Shown here: piece after piece, positions 16,221 to 26,307 of the stretch
Layout: each line of letters opens with the position of its first letter
How positions within the stretch are numbered: the first letter of the stretch is position 1
Assembly: GCA_009663185.1 (NCBI GenBank)
Contig: VJZX01000003.1
Span: 124,001-188,000, forward strand
DNA: 64,000 nucleotides
Direction of reading: 5' to 3'
Source: Isoptericola halalbus
GTDB taxonomy: Bacteria > Actinomycetota > Actinomycetes > Actinomycetales > Cellulomonadaceae
Position numbers and translations under genes: made by a program
Notes under the pieces: model-generated
Told to the model about the DNA's origin: nothing
The model's input: only the letters and a program-made list of their open reading frames with translations
The model's database searches: none

Positions 16221-16810
16221 CGCTGCTCCTGGTCTCCCCCGGGCCCGTCTCCCCCGAGCCCGTCTCCCCCGGGCTCGCCGGCGCCGGTACGCGAGCGCGC
16301 CTCGTGCCCCTCGCGCGTCCAGACCAGCACGGTGCGCACGGCGCGCGCGACGACGACGCCGTCCTGGTTGCGGCCCACGTGTTCGAGCGTCACGACGCCG
16401 GTACCCGGCCGCGACTGCGACAGGCGCTTCGCAGGGACCGTCGTCTCGCCGTACAGCGTGTCGCCGTGGAACACCGGGTGCGGGAAGGTGACCTGCTCGA
16501 ACCCGAGGTTCGCGACGATCGTGTTCCGCGTCAGGTGCGCGACCGACAGCCCGACGAGCGTGGCAAGCGTGAGCATCGAGTTCATGAGCGGCTTGCCGAA
16601 CGGCTGCGTCGCGGCCCACGCGGCGTCGAGGTGCAGCGCCTGCGGGTTCATCGTGACCGACGTGAACAGCACGTCGTCGGCCTCGGTGAGCGTGCGGCCC
16701 GGACGGTGCAGGTACCGCACGCCCTCCTCGAGCTCCTCGAAGTAGAAGCCCCGCTGGACCACCTCCCGCAGCGCGGGCGTGTCGTCGGCGGTCGTGTCGT
16801 CAGCGGTCAT
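16217..16810 (-). CDS. MaoC family hydratase
   Basis: A 197-residue hot-dog-fold hydratase. The catalytic segment is SVTMNPQALHLDAAWAATQP, followed by KPLMNSMLTLATLVGLS and HPVFHGDTLYGET. It likely hydrates a methylglutaconyl-CoA- or mesaconyl-CoA-like substrate, handing the product to the adjacent CitE-like lyase as proposed for the Rv2499c-Rv2498c pair. The last 15 or so residues are a glycine/aspartate repeat (GGDGLGGDGPGGD) made by three 15-base tandem repeats. The start overlaps the acyl-CoA dehydrogenase stop (ATGA). Confidence 0.87.
   Translation of the reverse strand: MTADDTTADDTPALREVVQRGFYFEELEEGVRYLHRPGRTLTEADDVLFTSVTMNPQALHLDAAWAATQPFGKPLMNSMLTLATLVGLSVAHLTRNTIVANLGFEQVTFPHPVFHGDTLYGETTVPAKRLSQSRPGTGVVTLEHVGRNQDGVVVARAVRTVLVWTREGHEARSRTGAGEPGGDGLGGDGPGGDQEQR
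16232..16276. repeat. Three tandem 15-base repeats in the MaoC gene 3' end
   Basis: Units GTCTCCCCCGGGCCC (16232-16246), GTCTCCCCCGAGCCC (16247-16261) and GTCTCCCCCGGGCTC (16262-16276). Each unit is five codons, so changes in copy number keep the frame and only alter the disordered Gly/Asp tail of the hydratase. Confidence 0.95.
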
Positions 16811-18000
16811 GCCGTGAGCCCCAGGTCCCTCGCGATGATCATGAGCTGCACCTCCGTGGTGCCCTCGCCCACCTCGAGCACCTTCGAGTCGCGGTAGTGG
16901 CGGGCGACGGGGTTCTCGTTGAGGAAGCCGTAGCCGCCGAAGATCTGCGACGCGTCACGCGCGTTCGCCATCGCGGCCTCGCCGGCGACGAGCTTGGCCA
17001 CCGACGCCTCGGTCTTGAACGGCTTGCCGTGCACCTGCTTGAGCGCGGCGTCGAGCCAGCACAGCCGTGCCGAGTGCACGCGTGCCTGCATGCGTGCGAG
17101 CGTGAACGCGATGTGCTGGTTCGAGCCGATCGTCCGGCCGAAGACGATGCGCTCGTTCGCGTACCGCAGCGCCTCCTCGAGGCAGCCCTGCGCGGCCCCG
17201 GTGGCGAGCGCGGCGAACGCGATACGGCCCTCGTCGAGCACGTGCAGGAAGTTGGCGTACCCGCGCCCGCGCTCACCCAGCAGGTTCGACGCCGGCACGC
17301 GCACACCCTCGAGCGTGAGCGGGTGCGTGTCGGAGGTGTGCCACCCGACCTTGTCGTAGCTGGGGCCCACGGTCAGGCCGTCCGCGTCCGCCGGCACGAG
17401 GATCGACGACAGCTCCTTGGCGACGCTGCCGTCCGCGCGGACGCTCTCGCCCGTCACGGCCGTGATCGTGATGACGCTCGTGATCGGCGTGCCCGAGTTG
17501 GTGATGAACTGCTTGGAGCCGTCGATGACCCACTCGTCGCCGGACGCACCGGGCGCGAGCCGGGCCGTGGTCTTCGTGGCACGCGCGTCAGAGCCTGCCT
17601 CGGCCTCGGTCAGCCCGAACGCGGCGAGCTTCTTGCCTGTGACCAGATCTGGGAGCCAGGCCTGCTTCTGCTCGTCGGTGCCGTGGCGGAAGATCGGCAT
17701 GATGCCGAGCCCGACGCCGGCCTCGAGCGTCACCGCGATGCTCTGGTCGACGCGCGCGAGCGCCTCGACCGCCAGGCACAGCGACACATAGTCCTTGCCC
17801 TGCCCGCCGACGTCGACGGGGAACGGGAGGCCGAACAACCCCATCTCGCCCATCTGGTGGATGATCTCGATCGGGAGCCGGCGCTCGGTGTCGTACTGGT
17901 AGGCGGCCGGCGCGACGACGTGGTCGGCGAAGTCGCGCACGACCTGGCTGAGCTTGCGCTGCTCCTCGCTGAGCATGGACGCCTGCGTCTCGTGGATCAT
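16807..18000 (-). CDS. Acyl-CoA dehydrogenase, probably isovaleryl-CoA dehydrogenase
   Basis: A 397-residue FAD enzyme that introduces a 2,3 double bond in an acyl-CoA. It has the family segments AFGLTEAEAGSDARATKTTA, ERIVFGRTIGSNQ and IFGGYGFLNENPVARHYRDSK. The catalytic glutamate is expected in GEGTTEVQ near residue 381. Its position directly after the biotin carboxylase gene and in the bkd cluster matches FadE19 of M. tuberculosis, so the substrate is probably isovaleryl-CoA from leucine. It overlaps both neighbours by four bases. Confidence 0.9.
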   Translation of the reverse strand: MIHETQASMLSEEQRKLSQVVRDFADHVVAPAAYQYDTERRLPIEIIHQMGEMGLFGLPFPVDVGGQGKDYVSLCLAVEALARVDQSIAVTLEAGVGLGIMPIFRHGTDEQKQAWLPDLVTGKKLAAFGLTEAEAGSDARATKTTARLAPGASGDEWVIDGSKQFITNSGTPITSVITITAVTGESVRADGSVAKELSSILVPADADGLTVGPSYDKVGWHTSDTHPLTLEGVRVPASNLLGERGRGYANFLHVLDEGRIAFAALATGAAQGCLEEALRYANERIVFGRTIGSNQHIAFTLARMQARVHSARLCWLDAALKQVHGKPFKTEASVAKLVAGEAAMANARDASQIFGGYGFLNENPVARHYRDSKVLEVGEGTTEVQLMIIARDLGLTA

Positions 18001-20144
18001 GAGTCTCCTCGGGTGTCGGAGAGCGAGACCGGGGCGGCGGGGTCTGCCGCCTCGGCGGGTTCGACGACGGCGACCACCTGGTCCAGGCGGACCTGGTCGC
18101 CGGGCCGCACCGCGAGCCGGAGGGTGCCGGACGCGCGCGCGGTCAGCGGGTGCTCCATCTTCATGGCCTCGATGACGACGACGGTCGTCCCGGCGGCGAC
18201 CGTCTCGCCGTCGGCGACGGGCACGGCCGTGACGGTGCCCGGCATGCCCGCGCGGACCTCGGCGGCGCCGCCCGCGTGCCCGGGGGCGTCACCGTCGCGC
18301 AGTGAGCGCCGTCGGGCGGCGCGGGCGGCGCGGTCGAGCACGGTGTACGACGCCGCGCGCCCACCCGCACCGACCCACACCTCGGCGCCGGCGGACACCA
18401 CCGCGAGGCGGTGCGTCACGCCGTCGAGCGTGAGGAGCCTGTCGTGCTCGGCGCGGCCCGCCGGCCGGAGCGACGCGCGCAGCGTGGCCCCGTCATCGAC
18501 CTGGACCTCGGCGTCCTCGGTGCGTCCGGTGAGCAGCACCTCGTGGGTGACGCCGCCGCTCGCCCGGAGCAGGACGCGCCGCGGCGCCGCCGGGGCGTTG
18601 AGCCGCCAGCCGTCGGCGGCGGCCCACGGGCCGGTCGCGCTCACGCCACCGCCCGCCGTCGGGCGCTCCTGGGACGCGAGCAGCGCGGCCGCCACCACCC
18701 ACCCCCGCGAGCTGTCAGATGCACGTGACCCTCTGGGCTCACCGGCCTCTGACAACTCGCCGCTGTGGGCGGAGGTCGCGACGAGGCGATCGATGAGGCC
18801 GGTGTCGAGCCTTCCCGCGAGCACGTCGTCGTCGGCGAGCAGGTCGCGCAGGAAGCCGATGTTGGTCTCGACGCCGAGCACCGCGAGCTCGTCCAGCAGC
18901 CCGTCGAGCCGCCGCAGCGCCTCGGCGCGGTCGGCGCCGTGCGCGATCGCCTTGGCCAGCAGCGGGTCGTAGTCGCCCGTGACCTCGAGGCCCGGCTGCA
19001 GGGCGCTGTCGAGCCGCAGCGGCGAGGCGCCCGGCCCGGCCGGCGTGCCGCGGTCGTCGAGCGCGAGCACGCGACCCGTCGCGGGCAGGAAGCCGCGCGC
19101 CGGCGACTCGGCGTAGACGCGCGCCTCGATCGCGTGCCCGCGCAGCCGCACGTCGGACTGCTCGAACCCGAGCGGCTCGCCGGACGCGACGCGGAGCTGC
19201 AGCTCGACGAGGTCCAGGCCGGTGACCATCTCGGTCACGGGGTGCTCGACCTGCAGGCGCGTGTTCATCTCGATGAACCAGAACGACGACGGGTCGTCGG
19301 CGGGCACGAGGAACTCGACCGTCCCGGCGCCGACGTACCCGACCGACCGCGCCACCTCGCACGCAGCCTCGCCGAGCCGGACGCGCACCCGGTCGTCGAC
19401 CGCGGGCGACGGCGCCTCCTCGATCACCTTCTGGTGCCGGCGCTGCAGCGTGCACTCACGCTCGCCGAGGTGCACGACGCCGGCACGCCAGTCCGCGAGG
19501 ACCTGCACCTCGATGTGCCGCGGCGCGGCCACGAGCCGCTCGAGCAGCAGGCCGTCGTCGCCGAACGACGACGCCGCGACGCGCCGCGCCGAGGCGAGCG
19601 CGGCCGGCAGCTCCTCGGCCGAGGCGACCACCGTCATGCCCTTGCCGCCGCCCCCGGCGACGGGCTTGACGAGCAGCGGGAACCCGACGTCGGCCGCGGC
19701 CGCGACCAGGTCGGCGTCGGACAGCCCGCCCTCGAGCGTCCCGGGCAGCACCGGCACGCCGTGCTTGGCGACGAGCCGCTTCGCCTCGACCTTGTCGCCC
19801 ATGGTCTCGATGGCCCTGGCGGGCGGGCCGACGAACACGACGCCCGCGCGCTCGCACGCCTCCGCGAGCGCCGGGTTCTCGGACAGGAAGCCGTAGCCGG
19901 GGTGGATCGCCTCGGCCCCGGCACGGACTGCGGCAGCGACGACCGCGTCGACGTCGAGGTAGCCCAGCCTTCCCCCGTCGAGCCGGATCGAGACGTCGGC
20001 CTCGCGCACGTGGCGCGCATCGGCGTCGACGTCGGTGAACACGGCGACCGAGCGGACGCCGAGGCGGCGCAGCGTGCCGATCACGCGGCACGCGATCTCG
20101 CCGCGGTTGGCCACCAGGACCGTGCCGAACGGAGCGGAGAACAT
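17997..20144 (-). CDS. accA1: Acyl-CoA carboxylase alpha subunit (biotin carboxylase and biotin carrier)
   Basis: A 715-residue protein. The biotin carboxylase domain spans about 5-450 with VLVANRGEIACRVI, GYGFLSENPALAEAC, the ATP-grasp loop PVAGGGGKGM and EMNTRLQVEHPVTEM. The C-terminal biotin carrier domain has EAMKMEHP with the biotinyl Lys at 662. With the next-upstream carboxyltransferase it probably forms 3-methylcrotonyl-CoA carboxylase, as for AccA1/AccD1. Residues about 462-478 ([11 protein letters not shown]...DSS) are encoded by a 52-base palindromic element (18708-18759) sitting between the two domains. The ATG at 20144 lies eight bases after the accD1 stop. Confidence 0.94.
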   Translation of the reverse strand: MFSAPFGTVLVANRGEIACRVIGTLRRLGVRSVAVFTDVDADARHVREADVSIRLDGGRLGYLDVDAVVAAAVRAGAEAIHPGYGFLSENPALAEACERAGVVFVGPPARAIETMGDKVEAKRLVAKHGVPVLPGTLEGGLSDADLVAAAADVGFPLLVKPVAGGGGKGMTVVASAEELPAALASARRVAASSFGDDGLLLERLVAAPRHIEVQVLADWRAGVVHLGERECTLQRRHQKVIEEAPSPAVDDRVRVRLGEAACEVARSVGYVGAGTVEFLVPADDPSSFWFIEMNTRLQVEHPVTEMVTGLDLVELQLRVASGEPLGFEQSDVRLRGHAIEARVYAESPARGFLPATGRVLALDDRGTPAGPGASPLRLDSALQPGLEVTGDYDPLLAKAIAHGADRAEALRRLDGLLDELAVLGVETNIGFLRDLLADDDVLAGRLDTGLIDRLVATSAHSGELSEAGEPRGSRASDSSRGWVVAAALLASQERPTAGGGVSATGPWAAADGWRLNAPAAPRRVLLRASGGVTHEVLLTGRTEDAEVQVDDGATLRASLRPAGRAEHDRLLTLDGVTHRLAVVSAGAEVWVGAGGRAASYTVLDRAARAARRRSLRDGDAPGHAGGAAEVRAGMPGTVTAVPVADGETVAAGTTVVVIEAMKMEHPLTARASGTLRLAVRPGDQVRLDQVVAVVEPAEAADPAAPVSLSDTRGDS
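18708..18759. repeat. Palindromic element inserted in frame in accA1
   Basis: Outer arms CGAGCTGTCAG and CTGACAACTCG (one mismatch) enclose weaker inner arms around GTGA and TCAC. It is 52 bases long and fully inside the accA1 frame. A second copy of equal length lies in bkdC at 22870-22921. By hand alignment the two agree at about 43 of 52 positions in one orientation and about 40 in the other, as expected of a near-palindrome. Both encode ELSEAGEP-x-GS. Confidence 0.85.
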
Positions 20145-20152
20145 GGGCGGCC

Positions 20153-21756
<1,604 letters not shown>

Positions 21757-21760
<4 letters not shown>

Positions 21761-23229
21761 GCGCCCTCCCCTGCGGTCTCGCCGGGTCGGTCGCCGGGTC
21801 GGTCGCCCGGGCCGCCGAGCAGCAGCGCGAGCGCCGGGTCCGCGAGCACGGCGCCGAGGTCGGCGAGGAACCGTGCGCCCTGCTCGCCGTCGACCACGCG
21901 GTGGTCGAACGTCAGGGCCAGCGTCATGACCTGCCGCAGCGCGACCTCGCCGCCGTGCTCCCACGGCCGGCGCGCCACCTGCCCCACGGCCAGGATCGCC
22001 GGCTCACCCGGGTTGAGGATGGGCGTGCCGGCGTCGACCCCGAACACGCCCACGTTGGTGATGGTGAGCGTCCCTCCGGTGAGGCGCTCGGGCGCTGTGC
22101 GGCCCTCGCGCGCGGTCTCGGTGAGCTGCCGCAGTGCGGTCGCCAGCTCGACCAGGGACATGCGGTCGGCCCCGGGCACGTGCGGGACGACGAGCCCGCG
22201 GTCCGTGGCGACCGCGATCCCCAGGTTGACGTGCGCGGGCCGCACGAGCTCCGCACCGCCGTCGGGCAGGTCCTCCCACCGCGTCGTCAGCGCGGGATGC
22301 CGCGGCAGCAGCGCACACACGGCCCGCGCGACGAGCGCGAGCACGGTGATGCGCGTGCCGCCCGCCATGCGGTGGGTCTTGAGGCGGGCGAGCAGCTCCA
22401 TGCTGTCCGTGACGTCGACGGTGAGGAAGGTGGACGCCTGCGGTGCCGTGCGCACGCTCGCGACCATGGCCGCGGCCGTGTGCTTGCGCACGCCGCGCAC
22501 CGGGGTGCGCGTCTCGGCGGGCGCCTCCGCGGTTGCCGCGGGAGCCGTGGCGCCCGACGCGGCGGCTTCGACGTCCTCGCGCGTGACCGTGCCGTCCGGG
22601 CCGGAGCCGTGGACGCCGGTGAGGTCGACGCCGAGCCGCTTGGCCATCGCCCGGATGCCCGGCGTGGTGTGCAAGCGCTCGGCGGCCCGGCGCGCCTCGG
22701 GGTCGAGCGTGGCCGCCGCGGCCTGCGTCGGTGCCGCGACGTCGGCGTACTGTCGCGGGCGGCGCTTCGGGCGGCCGGCGCGCTCCGGCCGGGCGCCGTA
22801 CCCGACGAGGTTCGGCTCGGGGCCCTCCTCCGGCGCCGGCTCGGGCGAGCTCTCGGGCGAGCTCTCCTGCGAGCTGTCAGCAACCGGTGAACCCAGAGGC
22901 TCACCGGCTTCTGACAGCTCGGGCGTGGTCACCCCCTCCGGGGGCGTCGGGGCCGGAGCCGGGCTCTCCTCGGCGGCCGCGTCGTCGGGCACCTCGAACG
23001 TCACGAGCGGCTCGCCGACCTCGACGGTCTGCCCCTCCTCGGCGTGCAGCGCCTGGACGGTCCCGGCGAACGGCGACGGGATCTCGACGAGCGCCTTGGC
23101 CGTCTCGACCTCGGCGATCACCTGGTTCAGCTCGACCCGGTCGCCGGCCTTGACGCGCCACGACACGATGTCGGACTCCGTCAGACCCTCGCCCAGGTCC
23201 GGCAGGCGGAACTCGCGCAGCGTCGTCAT
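21757..23229 (-). CDS. bkdC: Branched-chain alpha-keto acid dehydrogenase E2 (lipoamide acyltransferase)
   Basis: A 490-residue E2. The lipoyl domain (about 3-78) has the lipoyl lysine K45 in [12 protein letters not shown] long Ser/Pro/Glu-rich linker follows, then the subunit-binding domain near 158-195 ([15 protein letters not shown]) and the catalytic domain ending with [14 protein letters not shown], which carries the active-site His and Asp. Residues about 103-120 in the linker are encoded by a 52-base palindromic element (22870-22921). The ATG shares a base with the bkdB stop. The C-terminus ends in a short [10 protein letters not shown] repeat. It transfers the acyl group to CoA at the core of the complex. 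Confidence 0.94.
22870..22921. repeat. Palindromic element inserted in frame in bkdC
   Basis: Perfect 11-base outer arms CGAGCTGTCAG and CTGACAGCTCG, and perfect seven-base inner arms CCGGTGA and TCACCGG, separated by short spacers. It is the better-preserved copy of the element also found in accA1 (18708-18759). In the bkdC frame it encodes [17 protein letters not shown] within the flexible linker, where an insertion would be tolerated. Confidence 0.9.
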
Positions 23230-24242
23230 CACGCGGTCACCCCCTGCAGGCCCGCCGGGACGCGCCCGAGGGCGCGGTCGACGCCGTCGCAGATCCGGTC
23301 GAGGTCGGGCACCTGGTGCATCTCCAGCTTCGCCGGCGGGTAGGGGATGTCGTGTCCCGTGACGCGCACGGGCGGGGCCAGCAGGTGCTCGAAGCAGCGC
23401 TCGGTGATCGTCGCGGCGACCTCGGCGCCGACGCCGGCCTGGCGCGGGCCCTCGTGCACGACGACGAGCCGCCCGGTCCGGCGCACCGACTCGGCGACAC
23501 GCTCGTGGTCGATCGGCGACAGCGACCGCAGGTCGATGACCTCGGCCGAGACGCCGTCGTCGGACAGCGCGACCGAGGCGTCGATCGCGGTGGCGACGAG
23601 CGAGCCGAACGTCACGAGCGTGACGTCGTCGCCGGGCGTGACGACGCGCGCGGCGCCCATGGGTGTGGTCTCCGCGAGCGGGATCGTCTCGTCGACCTCG
23701 CCCTTGACGTGGTAGCGGCGCTTGGGCTCGAAGTACACCACCGGGTCGTCGCACGCGATCGCCTGCTGGATCACCGTGTACGCGTCCTGCGGGTTGGCGA
23801 CCGTGACGACCCGCAGGCCTGCGGTGTGGACGAAGTACGCCTCGGGCGACTCCGAGTGGTGCTCGGCCGCGCCGATGCCGCCGCCCACGGGGATGCGGAT
23901 GGTGATCGGCAGCTTCACGTCGCCGCGCGTGCGCGCGTGCATCTTGGCGACCTGGCTGACGATCTGGTCGAACGCGACGTAGACGAACCCGTCGAACTGG
24001 ATCTCGACGACGGGGCGGTAGCCGCGGTAGGCCATGCCGATCGCGGTGCCGAGGATGCCGGACTCCGCGAGCGGCGTGTCGAGCACGCGGCGGGTGCCGA
24101 ACTCGGCCTGCAGCCCGTCGGTCACGCGGTAGACCCCGCCGAGCCGGCCGATGTCCTCGCCCATCACGACGACGGACGGGTCCTCGGTCATCGAGCGGCG
24201 CAGGCCGGCGTTGATCGCCTTGGCGAGGGTGAGCGTGCTCAT
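23229..24242 (-). CDS. bkdB: Branched-chain alpha-keto acid dehydrogenase E1 beta subunit
   Basis: A 337-residue thiamine-diphosphate-dependent E1 beta chain. It has VVVMGEDIGRLGGVYRVTDG near 25, DTPLAESGILGTAIGMAYRG, EIQFDGFVYVAFDQ and IRIPVGGGIGAAEHHSESPE. Together with bkdA it decarboxylates branched-chain 2-keto acids and loads the acyl group on the lipoyl domain of BkdC. It overlaps bkdA by four bases (ATGA) and shares a base with bkdC, so the three are translated as a block. Confidence 0.95.
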   Translation of the reverse strand: MSTLTLAKAINAGLRRSMTEDPSVVVMGEDIGRLGGVYRVTDGLQAEFGTRRVLDTPLAESGILGTAIGMAYRGYRPVVEIQFDGFVYVAFDQIVSQVAKMHARTRGDVKLPITIRIPVGGGIGAAEHHSESPEAYFVHTAGLRVVTVANPQDAYTVIQQAIACDDPVVYFEPKRRYHVKGEVDETIPLAETTPMGAARVVTPGDDVTLVTFGSLVATAIDASVALSDDGVSAEVIDLRSLSPIDHERVAESVRRTGRLVVVHEGPRQAGVGAEVAATITERCFEHLLAPPVRVTGHDIPYPPAKLEMHQVPDLDRICDGVDRALGRVPAGLQGVTA

Positions 24243-25528
24243 CGCGCGGCCTCCTTCGCGTCGGCGCTGCCGGCCGTGGTCTCGGCGTGGGCGTCCGCGA
24301 AGCCGCCGAGGTAGCGGGCGTACTCCGCGCGCTCGGCCGCGACGGTGGTGTGCGGCTCGGCGTAGACGTGCTCGAACACCGACAGCGCAGGCGGGTCCTC
24401 GATCGCGGTGCAGCCGGCGCGCAGCTCGGCCGCGATGCGGTCGGCAGCCGCCTTGACGTGCGCCAGGACCTCCTCGGTCAGGGCACCGCGCGAGCGCAGG
24501 TACGCCTCGAGCCGCGCGACCGGGTCACGGCGCTTCCACTCCTCGAGCTCGTCGGCGGTGCGGTAGCGGGTCGGGTCGTCCGCCGTGGTGTGCGGGCCCA
24601 TGCGGTAGGTGACGGCCTCGACCAGGGTCGGCCCGCCACCGGTGCGGGCGCGGTGCAGCGCGGCGCGGGTCACGGCCAGCACCGCGAGGACGTCGTTGCC
24701 GTCCACGCGCACGCCCGGGATGCCGAAGCCGGCGCCGCGCGCGACGAGCGGCACCTTGGACTGCAGGGTCACCGGCTCGGAGATGGCCCACTGGTTGTTC
24801 TGGCAGAGGAACACGACGGGCGCGGCCCACGTCGCGGCGAAGATGAACGCCTCGTTGACGTCTCCCTGGCTCATCGCGCCGTCGCCGAAATAGGCCACGG
24901 CGGCGCCGGTGCCCTCCTCGTCGGCCTTCGGCCCGATGCCGCGGTCGGCGTCGGCGAGGATCCCCATCGCGTAGCCCATGGCGTGCAGGGTCTGCGCGCC
25001 GATGATGACCTGCGGCGTCGCCATGTTGACGTCGTACGGGTTCCAGCCGGACCCCGTGACGCCGCGCCACACGCGCAGCAGGTCGACGGGCGCGACGCCG
25101 CGCACGTGCGCGACGGCGTGCTCGCGGTAGCTGGAGAACACGAAGTCGTCGGCCCGCAGCGCGTGCGCCGAGCCGATCTGGGCGGCCTCCTGCCCGAGCA
25201 GCGGGGGCCACAGCGCGAGCTGGCCCTGCCGCTGCAGCGCGGTGGCCTCGGCGTCGATGCGCCGCACCACCACCATGTCCTCGTACAGGCGCAGCAGGAC
25301 CTCGTCGGCGTCGAGGTCGTCGAGGTCGGTCAGCCACCGGTCGTGCTCGGGATCCGGGTGGCGGACCCCGCTCTCGTCGAGCAGCTGGACCATGCCGATG
25401 GTCGGCTGGGCGTCGCCGGCCGTGCTCGGTCGGACGGCCTCGGGGCGGCCGTCGGTCGTCGTGGTCGGACGCGCCGTCCCCGCTTGTGGCAGGTCGCCGC
25501 GCGTCGCCGAACCCATGGTGCTGGGCAT
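24239..25528 (-). CDS. bkdA: Branched-chain alpha-keto acid dehydrogenase E1 alpha subunit
   Basis: A 429-residue E1 alpha chain. The thiamine-diphosphate motif is GDGAMSQGDVNEAF ending in NNQWAIS, near residues 210-245. The family segments YREHAVAHVRG, TLHAMGYAMGILADADRG and YRMGPHTTADDPTRYR are present. The first 45 residues are a low-complexity Thr/Pro/Ala extension. I chose the ATG at 25528 because AGG lies six bases upstream and an in-frame start further up would enter the divergent promoter region. It is the first gene of the nine-gene operon, opposite an Lrp/AsnC regulator that probably controls it. Confidence 0.93.
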   Translation of the reverse strand: MPSTMGSATRGDLPQAGTARPTTTTDGRPEAVRPSTAGDAQPTIGMVQLLDESGVRHPDPEHDRWLTDLDDLDADEVLLRLYEDMVVVRRIDAEATALQRQGQLALWPPLLGQEAAQIGSAHALRADDFVFSSYREHAVAHVRGVAPVDLLRVWRGVTGSGWNPYDVNMATPQVIIGAQTLHAMGYAMGILADADRGIGPKADEEGTGAAVAYFGDGAMSQGDVNEAFIFAATWAAPVVFLCQNNQWAISEPVTLQSKVPLVARGAGFGIPGVRVDGNDVLAVLAVTRAALHRARTGGGPTLVEAVTYRMGPHTTADDPTRYRTADELEEWKRRDPVARLEAYLRSRGALTEEVLAHVKAAADRIAAELRAGCTAIEDPPALSVFEHVYAEPHTTVAAERAEYARYLGGFADAHAETTAGSADAKEAAR

Positions 25529-25578
25529 CGTCGCCTCATCTCGCGTCTCGCCGGTCGCCCGACGTCGAGCACCGGATA

Positions 25579-25590
25579 TTGCGAACGTAA
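25579..25590. promoter_or_regulatory. Candidate Lrp/AsnC-type operator between bkdA and its regulator
   Basis: TTGCGAACGTAA is an imperfect palindrome (TT-CG--CG-AA) in the 141-base gap between the divergent bkdA and regulator genes. It is next to the AT-rich GATATT that could be part of the bkdA promoter. Lrp-family proteins use short, weakly conserved palindromes, so this is only a candidate. Confidence 0.35.
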
Positions 25591-25656
25591 CGCCGCTCAC
25601 ACACTGCTGCCACCACCACCCGCCGAACTGCGCACACTGCCCAGCGCGACCCCGAT

Positions 25657-25662
25657 TACGCT
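25657..25662 (+). promoter_or_regulatory. Probable -10 element of the Lrp/AsnC regulator gene
   Basis: TACGCT is followed by seven bases and then the GTG start, which predicts a leaderless transcript. The string TACGCTGGTC is identical to that before the trpS leader peptide. Confidence 0.5.
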
Positions 25663-25669
25663 GGTCGAT

Positions 25670-26149
25670 GTGCCCAACTACGACGCCGTGGACCTGGCCC
25701 TCCTGTCGGCGCTCGCGGACGACCCACGTGCGACGGCGGTGGCGCTCGCCCAGCGCCTGAACCTGTCGCGCAACACCGTGCACGCGCGCCTGTCGCGGCT
25801 CGAGTCGGCCGGGGCGCTGCTGGGCTTCGACCGGTGCATCGACCCGCAGTACCTGGGCCACCCGCTCACGGCGTTCATCGAGCTGACGGTGCGCCAACGC
25901 GACCTGGCGACGATCGTCGAGGAGGTGAGCCGCATCCCGGAGGTGGTGCAGGCCTTCGGGCACAGCGGCTCGGCGGACCTGCGCGTCCAGGTCGTGTGCC
26001 GCGACACCGACCACCTGTTCCGCATCGACGCCGCGATCCTGCGGGTCGACGGCGTGGAGCGCACCGAGACGTCGCTGTCCATGGGCGAGCTCATCCCCTA
26101 CCGGCTGCGGCCGCTCATCGAGAAGGCGCGCCGGGACCTGGAGCGCTGA
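25670..26149 (+). CDS. Lrp/AsnC family transcriptional regulator
   Basis: A 159-residue regulator. The N-terminal winged helix-turn-helix is ALADDPRATAVALAQRLNLS followed by RNTVHARLSRLESAG near residues 12-50. The C-terminal RAM/AsnC ligand-binding domain has LTAFIELTVRQRD, VQAFGHSGSADLRVQVVCRD and a final helix. It should bind a branched-chain amino acid or keto acid and control the divergent bkd operon, as do BkdR-type regulators in other bacteria. The GTG at 25670 is supported by the -10 element seven bases upstream. Longer in-frame readings into bkdA are antisense artefacts. Confidence 0.92.
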   Translation: MPNYDAVDLALLSALADDPRATAVALAQRLNLSRNTVHARLSRLESAGALLGFDRCIDPQYLGHPLTAFIELTVRQRDLATIVEEVSRIPEVVQAFGHSGSADLRVQVVCRDTDHLFRIDAAILRVDGVERTETSLSMGELIPYRLRPLIEKARRDLER

Positions 26150-26240
26150 CGTCCCCTGGCACGTGGACAGCACGAGGCCGGGGTCCGCGCCACCCTCGCG
26201 GCACGACCCCGGCCTCGCCCGCTCCTGACCTCCCTACGAA

Positions 26241-26288
26241 CACGCGATCTCTGTCGCCATCAGACCTGATGACGACAGAGATCGCGTG
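26241..26288. terminator. 48-base palindrome between convergent genes, probable two-way terminator
   Basis: The arms CACGCGATCTCTGTCG and CGACAGAGATCGCGTG match perfectly over 16 bases; after one mismatch CATCAG pairs with CTGATG around a two-base loop. It lies between the end of the regulator gene and the end of the sugar-binding protein gene, and is less GC-rich than its surroundings. It could end transcription in both directions or be a palindromic repeat. Confidence 0.7.
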
Positions 26289-26307
26289 CTCAAAGGGGTG
26301 TGGCGGC

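Noticed and set aside
24287-26149. A 620-residue regulator starting inside bkdA
   Set aside because: Only the last 159 residues show the Lrp/AsnC fold; the rest is antisense to bkdA.
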